Assembly: GCA_014529385.2 (NCBI GenBank)
Contig: CM043964.1
Coordinates: forward strand, 134,390,420-134,454,419
Direction of reading: 5' to 3'
DNA: 64,000 bases
From: Adiantum capillus-veneris
Lineage: Eukaryota; Streptophyta; Polypodiopsida; Polypodiales; Pteridaceae
Shown: piece after piece, positions 32,874 to 43,100 of the stretch
How the letters are laid out: each line of letters opens with the position of its first letter
Numbering within the stretch: the stretch's first letter is position 1
The notes under the pieces: model-generated
Told to the model about the DNA's origin: nothing
The model's database searches: none
Seen by the model: only the letters and a program-made list of their open reading frames with translations
Position numbers and translations under genes: made by a program

Positions 32874-35530
32874 TGTAATTTAGTGTCATTTGTCAATTGT
32901 CTATACAAACTGAGTGAAAGTAGGTTAGTTTGAGCTCCTGAATCCAATAGTGCTCTGGCTTTGATTTGGTTGGTTCCTACTTTGCATTCAATGATGGGTT
33001 CTTCTTTGTCATTATCCATTTGTGTTAGACTGACTGCGTTTATTCGTATTGCTCCTTCATTGCACTGTTTATGACGCAGTAGTCTTCTTTTCTCCATTCT
33101 TTCCTTCGCCTCGGCTTGCGCTTCCTCCACAATCTTTTTCTTTTTCTGGACACGCAGCTTTTCTTGATGTATTTTGAGAAGCATGTCTTGGGTTAGCGGC
33201 AAAAGATACTTTTTCACTCTGCATCCACTAATCCAATTGGGCATTTCTTCTCCGTCTAATGTAGCAAGCTTGACGGCTCCACTTGGTGATAGATCTTTAA
33301 TCACCAGAGGTCCCATCCCTCGCTTTTTAAGCTTCTTAGCATGCTGTTTCAGAGTGTAAACTAGGACATAGTCCCCCACCTTAAACTCTTTAGTCCGCAC
33401 ATGCTTATCAAAAAATTCCTTTTGTTGCCTTTTTTGAGCGTAGATAGAAGCTACTGCCTTCAGGAGAAGCTCGTCTAGCTTTTCCAGGTCATCTATTCTA
33501 TCAGAAAGCTCGTGCCCTGTCCACTCTAGATTCTTAGCCACCCTTAAGGTTGAAATCAAGAATTCTATTGGTAAGATAGCATTTAGCCCAAAAACCATGT
33601 TATATGGGGTTGTTCCTATGGATGTTTTATATGCTACCCTATATGCCCATAATGTTGAATGCAACTTTTGGTCCCAGTCAGTTCTTGACTCAGATACAAT
33701 CTTCGTAAGGACCGTGCATATGGTTTTGTTTGTTGCTTTAGCTTGTCCGTTTGCTTGTGGATGATACGGGGCTGATTTCCTATGGATTACCATGAATTCA
33801 TCTAGAAGAATCTCTATCACTTCATTTATAAAATGTGTGCCTCGATCACTCACAATTTCTATTGGCAATCCATATCGTACAAAGACGTATTCATATAGAA
33901 ATTGTGTCAAGGTCCTGGCATCTGCTTTTTGGGTTTCCTTTGCTTCGACCCACTTTGTTAGATAGTCTGTAGCCACAAAGATGTATTGTGCATGAGTTTT
34001 ATATGCAGGAGGTGAAATGGGTCCGGCATAATCAATCCCCCATTTTGCAAAAGCTCGTGCCCCCATCATTGGTCTAAGCGGCATATCATCTCTTTTAAGT
34101 GGTACTTTGGTCCGCTGACAATCATCACACCGTTTAACGTATTCCTCAGCGTCCATATGTAATGTTGGCCACCATATTCCTGCGGCTAAGACAAGTTTTG
34201 CTGTCTTATCACCTGAGAAATGGCCTCCACCTACTCCTCCATGAGCTTGCTCTAGGATTATCACATACTCAGACTCTGATGCGCAAATCCTAAGCTGGTT
34301 GTCTTTACCTCTCTTATAGAGTTGATCTCCTATTAAAGCGTAATCTCTAGCTTCTGTCTCTATAGATTTCTGACGAGCTTTTGACGTTCCTTCTGGGAAA
34401 GTTCTATTTGTGAGATATTCAACAATATACTGACTCCATTCCAGAGCGATCATTATCTGATATAATGTCGAATACTCTGCTGGCGGTTTTGATGAACATA
34501 CAATACATACAGTGACATATTCATGTACGCTTTCTTTCATTCCTGGCCAATAGACTCCCAATTGTAACAAATTCCTATATGTGTTCCTTCTTGAACAATG
34601 AAATGCACATTCCTGAACATGTGCTTTGCGCATATATATATTATATTCCTCAGGATTGATGCATAGTCGTAAAACATGATCATTTCCCAATTGATACAAC
34701 CTTTCTGCAACCAATTGAAGATTCTTGGATTGCTGAATAGCAATATGTTTCTGGTTGTATTCTCTTCTATCAAACTCTCCTCCATAGGTTAATAGGTTAA
34801 CAACATTTTGAGACCACCTCGGTATCATTTCTATGTTGAACAAGTACGCGTCTGGCATGTCGTCATCTACTCCTATAGGGTCTTCTCCATTCGTCAATCG
34901 CGAAAGATGATCAGCTCTAAGATGTGTTTTTCCTTTCTTGACTACTACCGTGAAGTCGAATTCCAGTAAGATAATGAACCATCTCACTATTCTCCCGGTC
35001 TTGCATGGTTTATTCACTAGGTAGAGCAAGGCTTGGTGATCCGTAAAAAACACAAACTTGTTGGCTAGAAGATAATGCCAAAATTTCTTCACAGCATATA
35101 TCATTCCTAATCCTTCTTGCTCTGTTGTGGTGTAATTCTTCTCTGCATTGTTGAGCTGTCGACTGGCGTAACAGATAGGAAAATCCATGTTTCCTTCTTC
35201 TGGCTGAGCCAGAATGCATCCTATTGCATATGCCAAAGCATCAATATGCACATGGAATATCTTCTCCCAATCTGGTGATTTCAAGACTGGAGCAGTAATG
35301 AGTGCCTCTTTCAATTTCTTGAACGATTCCTCACACTCCTCTGTCCATTCAAAGTTCACTAGTAGCCTGTAAAGTGGTTGGCCTATTATAGCGTACATGT
35401 AAATGAATCGTCTATAATATTCACAATGTCCCATAAAGCTCTGTACTTGTTTCGCATTGGTTGGTCTAGGCATATCCACTTTTACTTTTATTGTCCCAGA
35501 ATTCTGCCCTGTCGGACCGTAAACACACAT
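32855..35530 (-). pseudogene. pol: giant element pol: RT end, RNase H, tandem H2C2, integrase, second PR start
   Basis: 891 residues open in one frame. It starts with the end of RT (VDMPRPTNAKQVQSFMGHC). RNase H follows: VHIDALAYAIG, EQEGLGMIYAV, FTDHQALLYL and LRADHLSRL. Two successive H2C2 fingers precede integrase: AHVQECAFH...CIVC (about 34490-34640) and AHGGVGGGH...CDDC (about 34120-34245). The integrase core has D (WGIDYAGPI) and D (VSDRGTHF), but the third catalytic residue is Lys in GQAKATNK (codon 33739-33737), where Glu is expected. A GPY-like and basic region follows, then ALLDSGAQTNLLS, a second retropepsin active-site motif, just before a frameshift. Confidence 0.88.
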
Positions 35531-36255
35531 TTCTCAGGATTGAGACAAATGCGATATGTCCTACATTTCTCAAATACTTTTCTTAGGTGTTCTAGATGCT
35601 CATCTCTCAGAAGAGAATGTACACATAAGTCATCCATGTATATTTCTAGAAACAACCTTAAGTATTCCTTGAAAGCATGCGTCATCAGCCTCTGGAAGTT
35701 TGCGGGAGCATTGGTTAGACCAAAAGGCATAACCCGATAAGCATAAATTCCCCACTCCGTTGCAAAAGCTATTTTATGTTGATCTGCCGGTGCTATGGCT
35801 AGCTAGTTATATCCTGAAAAACCATCAAGAAAGGAGTATGCTGTTTTCCCTGATACACGCTCTAGAACATGATCAGTTATCGACAGGGGATAATTGTCCC
35901 TTATTGTTGCAGCATTCACTTTCTTTAAGTTGACACACACTCGGAGTTTTCCGTTCTTCTTGGGTACCACCACAATCGGAGATACCCAATCGGTGTGTTC
36001 AATCTCGTATATGAATTCAGCTTCCATTAGCTTATCTATCTCTTCTTTGATTCGCTTAGCAAACGTATCATTATATGTGTATGGTCTCTGTCTGCTAGGC
36101 TTTGCGTCTTGTTTTAGTGGGATTGTGTGTTGGCATATCGATGGGTCAACTCCCTTTAAGTCCTTATAAGACCATGCAAACACATCCCTGTACTCTTTGA
36201 GAAGACTCAAAAGTCTCTCTTCCTCGCCTGGAGACAAATCTGTGGCTATGTACAC
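35488..36255 (-). pseudogene. pol: giant element pol: reverse transcriptase
   Basis: One phase runs from YIATDLSPGEEE through WVSPIVVVPKKNGKLRVCV, SFLDGFSGYN, MPFGLTNAPANFQ and YMDDLCVHS (catalytic YMDD near 35620). It is broken by TAG at 35805-35803, where Gln is usual in the GYNQI motif. A short deletion with phase change near 35490-35515 removes the usual 'lLGhivs' region before the next frame. Upstream, about 36280-36345, a one-base loss shifts the phase from the protease frame. Confidence 0.88.
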
Positions 36256-36281
36256 CAGTCTACGTGTCTCACCTGGAGCTG

Positions 36282-38648
36282 CTAAATCAACTTTTTTTGC
36301 ATCCTCCGGTCCGTCATAAGATTCGTTCTCCTTTCTCTCTCGAATACCACCTTCCTATCCTCTATTGTGAATTTCATGTAGTAAGAGGGAACATCCATGT
36401 TTTCCTTGATTTTGGCGTTTTCATCCTCTCCACTCTCAATTTCTGTCGTCCAAACTTCCTTCAGAGTTTTCTTGAGTTCTCTGTACTTGTTTCTACGTTC
36501 TAACTTGGACTCCGTTTGTTCTCTGTTGCGCTTGTTCTTTTCTGATTTTTCTGTTTCAATTTTCGTTCCATTCCTTTGAACTTGATTTCTTGAGCCTCTT
36601 TTGTCTTTTCGTAAGCTCTTTTGATCATTGCTTCGCATTCTTCCAGAAATCTTGTCCTTAACACAATCTTCCGCCTTTACTAGCATTAGGAATTGATTTT
36701 TTCCTCTTATTCTAGGCATCGGATTGGTTCTAACCCCCTTTGTTTTTCTCTTCGCTCTATAGCGTTTCTGGCGTTGTTTAGTTTGGTTCGGGAAATCATA
36801 AAATCGGACATCCGTTATAGTTTCTTCGTTTCCGCTTGAATTGTCCGTTGACTCGTTGTCTGCTTCATTTTCCCACTCTAGATGATCGGGAATGTCGTGA
36901 AACACCTCTTCTTCATCTTCCTTTTCCAGTGTATCGTTCTTTTCAGTTTCTTTTTCGAGTATAGTTCTCAACATGAAGTACGGAACCACGTCGTACCCGT
37001 CCTTGTCGCAAAATTTCGTTGTGGGACCATCCGGAATTGCACAAACATCTAGGGTTGCTAGAATGTGTGTCCATTCTAATGGTTCAAGCGTGTCCTCTGG
37101 AAAGGGTTCTCCTATATAAGTTTCGTCTTCGATAGCCCTTTCTAAAACATTTTCTTCTCGCCTCAGACTTTCACATTTCGAGGCTCCACACATCCATAAC
37201 TCCATGGGCTTACCTAACCAAGCTGGAAATTCGGATCCCGCCAAAGTAGCTGAATCAAACTCCTCTACCGGTGTTCGGTTCACATCTTTGTAGCTATGGT
37301 CTTTCAGGTTCACACGTGTAGTGGTTTCCATATTTCTCAGGTATATGTGATCGTAGCCCCAATCGTGGACCATTTTCAACTGTCTCATGAATGGTCTTCC
37401 CAGTATGATATCATAGTTATTCTCCTTGCCAAAATCGACAATAGCAAAAGTATGTTCGTATTCAATGCCGCAAGAAGTCACTACGACTTTCTCTAATAAC
37501 CCCATAGGTTTCTCCATGTGTCCATCTGCTAATTGGAGTTTCAACCTAGTCTTCCTTATTGCTGGTTTCCCCCATTTTTTCCAGATTTCTTTTGTAGCAA
37601 TGGCTACCCCAGCTCCGCTGTCTAGTATTGCCATCGTCTTCACTCCTTGGAATTCAACTGGTAAGGTTGTATTCTCCTCTTCACCTTCGCAATACTCTCC
37701 GACCTTGTTTAAAGGTACAGGCTTAGCGTTCTTTTGTGGTTTGCTTATCTCTTGTATACCCTCTTGCAGTCTCGATGTTGGGTCTTTTATCCCAAATTTC
37801 TCCAAGCATTTTCCTACAGTGGTCCACATATGTGGTCTTAGCCTCAAAAGCTCAGCTAGAGTGATAGTGCATGTCATTGGTGTTGACAAGATCTCTATCA
37901 ATCCTTGCGAGTCCATGACTTTTTCTGATGAGATTCTTCGTGAGGGAAGTGCTCTAATCTCGGATTTTGCTTCATACTCTCCTAAGTATGAAGGCAAGGT
38001 TTTCAGTGAATGAGGTTTGCTCTCCATTGTTCTAACAGAGCCCCCATCTCCCCAGTAAGATTGCAGATCCAAGTCCACTTGAGATCCTGCCTCAAATTCC
38101 ACTATGGGAGGATTTCTGATGTTCTTTTCCCAATTTGTCTGATTAGCTTGGCAACTTAGCTCGTTTGCAAAGTTTGCCTCTCTCACTTGTTTCCAAAATT
38201 CATTGTAATCCTCATCTCTTCCATAAGACCTCTGTATGACTGGATGAAAACTCTCTATCTCCTGATCGGTTGTGTTCAATACTATGCGGTCATCCTTGTG
38301 TGTATTTTCAGGCTTTTGTGCACTGGGAGTCTTTTCAGCTACCCGTGAAATGATAGTCTCTTGCTGAATTGGGTTTTCCGTTCCACAATTTGTTTCTCTT
38401 GGTGGTTCTAATAAGGCTTGTGCAGTCTCGATCATTCTCTGGCACATTTCAAGTCTCTGCTTTTTCAATTCCGCGTTTGGGTATGTCATCCACCTCTGTT
38501 CTTGTGTTTGGTTGTTCTTTAACCTAGCTTCATAAGCTCTCATCAGTGCGTCCAATGGTTCGTGTACTTTGTCGACTAGCACTGATCCCCCTGAACTTAA
38601 GCTCGTTGTTTCTTTGATACCCTTTTGTTTCGTTCTTTCCGGGCTCAT
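36282..38648 (-). CDS. pol: giant element pol: protease region
   Basis: 788 residues from ATG 38648, overlapping the gag end by 119 nt in the +1 phase. Retropepsin: MAILDSGAGVAIATKEIW with flap-side sequence, then YDIILGRPFMRQL. The stretch before it (residues about 1-330) is a gag-pol linker with no known domain. The stretch after it is acidic (EKEDEEEVFHDIPDHLEWE) and then strongly basic (KQRQKRYRAKRKTKGVR, ERRNKYRELKKT), ending at a frameshift before RT. The overlap and phase suggest +1 frameshifting or internal initiation for pol. Confidence 0.82.
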   Translation of the reverse strand: MSPERTKQKGIKETTSLSSGGSVLVDKVHEPLDALMRAYEARLKNNQTQEQRWMTYPNAELKKQRLEMCQRMIETAQALLEPPRETNCGTENPIQQETIISRVAEKTPSAQKPENTHKDDRIVLNTTDQEIESFHPVIQRSYGRDEDYNEFWKQVREANFANELSCQANQTNWEKNIRNPPIVEFEAGSQVDLDLQSYWGDGGSVRTMESKPHSLKTLPSYLGEYEAKSEIRALPSRRISSEKVMDSQGLIEILSTPMTCTITLAELLRLRPHMWTTVGKCLEKFGIKDPTSRLQEGIQEISKPQKNAKPVPLNKVGEYCEGEEENTTLPVEFQGVKTMAILDSGAGVAIATKEIWKKWGKPAIRKTRLKLQLADGHMEKPMGLLEKVVVTSCGIEYEHTFAIVDFGKENNYDIILGRPFMRQLKMVHDWGYDHIYLRNMETTTRVNLKDHSYKDVNRTPVEEFDSATLAGSEFPAWLGKPMELWMCGASKCESLRREENVLERAIEDETYIGEPFPEDTLEPLEWTHILATLDVCAIPDGPTTKFCDKDGYDVVPYFMLRTILEKETEKNDTLEKEDEEEVFHDIPDHLEWENEADNESTDNSSGNEETITDVRFYDFPNQTKQRQKRYRAKRKTKGVRTNPMPRIRGKNQFLMLVKAEDCVKDKISGRMRSNDQKSLRKDKRGSRNQVQRNGTKIETEKSEKNKRNREQTESKLERRNKYRELKKTLKEVWTTEIESGEDENAKIKENMDVPSYYMKFTIEDRKVVFERERRTNLMTDRRMQKKLI

Positions 38649-38996
38649 CTCTTGTTTCTAATCTATCTTTCGTTCGCTTTAGTTCCTCAGCTAGATTAGC
38701 GTCTTCACGTTCTTTTCTCAACTTCATGCGTGCTTTTCTAGCTTTCCATGTGTTTTTCTGACTCCACGGTCCTTGACTAACCACTTCAGTCGCTAACTTT
38801 CCATTCTCAGGTTCTCTAGTGGTTTTCTTAGCTTGAGCTTTAGTAACAACTTGCGTTGGTATCAGAGTTTCATTTTCAGACCCACTGCTGGTAGGAATAG
38901 TTTCTAGCATATTCAATGTCGTCTTTTGCACTTTGTTTGGATTCTTTGAACAATCCTCAATGAAGTGAGTAACCCCACACTCAGTGCAATAAGCGT
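38530..38996 (-). CDS. gag: giant element gag, C-terminal part after the nested insertion
   Basis: It resumes with the second zinc knuckle, YCTECGVTHFIEDC (CX2CX3HX4C), then a Ser/Thr- and Lys/Glu-rich tail ending at 38530. When the nested element and one 4-bp duplication copy are removed, the phase matches the N-terminal part exactly, giving a gag of about 972 residues. The left duplication copy is 38993-38996. Confidence 0.85.
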
Positions 38997-40139
38997 TGTG
39001 AATGGGATGAAAACACACACAACGCCTCTATAACGACCCGACACACACTCTTGGGAAGATACACACACACACTATGGGGAACCACTCGGCTTACACAACA
39101 CACTTGGCCGAGACAGGGAACACACCTCTGGAGTGAGAGGAGAGAGACTATCCACTTGCCCACTCCACACAGACACACACACACACACACACACCCAAAA
39201 AACTCAGCTCAAAAGAGGAGAATTTCTGATGTTTAGATACAAATGAGCTTGGGCCAACACCAATGGGGCAAACAGCTCACACAATATGGGTAAAAGATAC
39301 CAGATACAATCACAAACTAGAGCAGAAACTTCGCTCATAGGAGAAACTTACACAGAAAAACAGCAGGAAAAGAGTGAGGAATTTGGCAAAATGGACAGCG
39401 CCATCGCGTCCGGAACGGCCCAAAACCCCAGTCTACAATGTCAAAGTGCTCAAATCCGACCTCGGATGAGCAGTTTACGGCCAAAACAGGCTCCAAAAAC
39501 ACCAAAAACACACCTGCGGCTGTTCCTCCTCTCTTCTCCACGTTTTTTCTGGTCTTCTCTCTTGTTTTTCAGTTCCCACACTTAGCTTTATTACTTGGGC
39601 ACCCTTGGCCTTTTAGATGACCTCAAACGGACCCCGAACAGGCCAAAAACTGACCTCGCAGTGCATAGTTGTCACCTTTTTGCATCATCCGCACACCTGG
39701 CACTCAGCTTTTTTCCAATAATGCATCTCGCCACCACGTGAAGTGGCCCCAAAAAGTGGTCCTAATGATGACCTTTCTGCGTAACTCTCACAAGAAAACA
39801 CCCACGTTGTGTCCGTCCTCATCTGCGTGCAAATATTGACCTCGTTCGCCCTCCTGATGCCACTAGATGCCATCTGACGCACCTGCTGACCTCATGTCGT
39901 CGGCCCACGGATAGCTTCCTCGAGAAGTTTTACGCGCTACCAACTCCTCCTTATTGTAGAAAAAACATACTGGTACTGGTGATAGTGAAAATCGATGCAC
40001 TATGTACATGCTGTCCTACCTGTACACATGTGGGCCCCACGTAACCACCTGGCTAAGGAAAATGGGCAATCCTTTATTTGATGCACCATGCATGTATATG
40101 TACATATGCGCAATCCCTCGATCCAAAAAACTCCTGACA
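38997..40139 (-). repeat. nested element 3' LTR
   Basis: In plus view it runs TGTGAATGGGATG...CTCCTGACA. It contains a short (CA)n at about 39172-39194. In element sense it is preceded by GGGGATGGGCAAATTA as the PPT region (40140-40155), only about 28 nt after the gag-pol stop. Confidence 0.95.
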
Positions 40140-40167
40140 TAATTTGCCCATCCCCTAGCCTGCTAGA

Positions 40168-43100
40168 TCATTCATGATCAGCAGCAGCAAAGAGAGATAT
40201 GAGACTCGCCGCATCACAGGTCTCCTCATCCCTCACCAACACTGCTTGATCCACAGACAGCTCATCTTGCTCCACCATCATCAATCTAGCATGATACAAT
40301 TTAAGACGCAACCCATTTACCTTTGACTTATGTAGAACACCATCCAGGTTAGCCAGCTGATATGTGCCATTTGGAAAACACTCCACTACCTTGAAAGGGC
40401 CTTCCCACTTAATTTGAAACTTCTTTTGGAAGGTGTTGTCCAGCTTACTATTGTAGCGCAAAACCAAGTCATGTTTCTTGATACCCTTACTTTTAACCTT
40501 TTCATTTATCTTTGCCAAAGCCTTATCCTGCATCTGCCCATAATGCTCCAATGCGCTCATCCTATCCAACTGGACCTCTTGTAATTGCAAGAGCCTCTCT
40601 TCGAATGCATCACTAGGCGACCCAAGCAACTTCTCTAACATCTTGACCGCAGGCAACTCTACCTCCATAGGCAATAGTGCTTCTTTTCCATACACCAAAT
40701 GAAATGGAGTAAACCCTGTACCTGTCTTCACTGAAGTACGGTAAGCCCATAATGCACTAGGCAATTCCAAATCCCAATTCTTTCCTTGGTGCTCTGTCAC
40801 TTTCGAAAGAATCTGTACCAACTCACCATTGAATCTTTCATTTAAGCCATTACACTGTGGGTAATAAGGAGTGGTATGCTGGTGCCTAATCTTCATCTTT
40901 GTGCATAAGAAGTCTAGCAGTTTAGCTCTAAATCCTGGCCCCTTATCTGAAAGTAGCTCTAATGGCACCCCAAACTTGCAACATATTTCATCATACACAA
41001 ATTTTGCCACATCCTTTGCAGTGATCTGTTTTACTGCCATAGCCTCTGCCCATCTAGAGAGATAGTCCACTGCCGTCAAGATATAGCTTTTGCCCCTGCT
41101 TGTGATAGGTAATGGGCCTATTGCATCAATCCCCCACTTTTCAAACACATCAAATGCCATAATGGTTTTTCGTAGCTCTGGCTCCAACACTCTCTTCCCA
41201 AATGTTTGACATCTATTGCAAGACCTACACCAATGGTGAACATCCTTGTGCAAACTAGGCCATACATACCCCTCTTGCAAAATCTTATGCAAGGTGATCT
41301 TTAGAGCAAAATGGCCACCACATGCGCCTTCATGATTCTCTTCCAACACTCTGTAAAGCTCCTCCCGCCAAGGTACACGTCTCAACATGAGATCAGCCCC
41401 TTTCATGTATAAGACATCACCAATCAATTTGTACCTGTATGCTCTACGCACAAAGCCATACTTCTTAGACTTCTGAATCTCCTTTGGAATGATTCCTGTT
41501 AGCAAAAACTCCTCTTCTTGAGCCAAACTTTCCCGGCCATGATAAAGAGGTAAATTGGTCCTCAACACGAATAGCTCCCCAATCATGCCTTGAGCTGCTT
41601 CATGTGCCTCTCCATTTAGAGCACGTTCAATGTGTCTGATGCTCCATGCTTCAAACTTTTTTAACAGGCCTTTAATTCTGAAGCACATTTCCTTCAATGA
41701 GGTGTTCTTGCTCTTCCACACACCCAGCACTTGCTTCACCACTAACAAGGCATCACCTTTTATGCTCAACCTTCGAACCCCATGCTTCAAACAAATGTGT
41801 AATCCGGCTTCCAATGTAGCATATTCAGCCTCATTGTTACTATGCGCATCCAATTTGAACCCTCTCTTGCATACTAGCTTCCCCTCTGGATCATAAAGTG
41901 CTATACCCCCTGAAGCTGCATCGTGGCTCTTTCTGTATGAACCATCAAAGAACAACACATGTGCATTGCTGATCTGTGGCACTTCTTCAACTACCTTTCT
42001 CACCACCTCTTCCTTAACAATAGGGGGATTCTCCTTGTAGGTCAACAAATCAGCTAGGGTAGCCCTTGTACTATCTTCCACTAGAAAAGAGAACTCAAAC
42101 TCTTGCAGCTCAATTACCCATTTCTTCACCACATTTGACATGTTAGTACCATTAATTAACTGTGGCAAAAAGGCATAACTCATCAAGAAAACAAAAGGCC
42201 GTGGTAGCAAGTAATGACGAAATCGTCGACAAGCAAATATTACACTGGCCATCACTAGCTCTACTTCCGATAACTTTCTCTCCGCTACCAACTTCACTCG
42301 GCTTGCACAATACACTGGCCTCATATAATGGCTGCCCTTCCCCTTTTGCAATAGCATGGCTCCAATGGCATCATCCCCTACTGATGGATTTACATAAAAA
42401 ACTTTCTCCCAATCAGGAGCCTGCATGGCTGACAACCCCCCTAACACCTCTTTCACCTCTTGAAACACTTCTTCACACTTGTCATCCCATTGCAATGGAT
42501 CATGCTTTGCCACTTGCTGTAATGGATAAAGAAGCTGCGAAGACAATGGAATAAACCGTGCCATGTACTTCACTTTGTGTATAAAGGTTGCCAATTGCTT
42601 CGTACTCATAGGTGATGGAAGAAGAATAATAGACTTAACCTTGTCTGGATCAGCCTCAATGCCATTTTCTGACACCATGTGGCCCAATAACTTCACCCTT
42701 GGCTGTGCTAGATGACATTTCTTTGGATTTAGTTGTCCTCCACATTCATCATATCGAGCCAATACCATCTGCAGCTTCTCATGGTGATCAGCCCTACTGC
42801 TATAGACACAGAAGTCATCCATAAAATCTTTAACACAACTACCAATGAATGGTTCCAACACCCAATTTGCTCTCTCTTGATAGAAGGAAGGTCCATTTGA
42901 CAACCCAAATGGCAATACTGTGTAGCAATAGCAGCCCCATGGCGTAATAAAAGTTGTCTTTGTGCGGTCTTTAAGAGCAATCTTCAATTGAAAATAGCTT
43001 GAAAAACCATCACACACACTGTACCTCTCATAACCTGCCACTGAATCCAAGAGCTGATCAATGAATGGAAGAGGATATGGGTTCTTCTTAGTGGCTGCGT

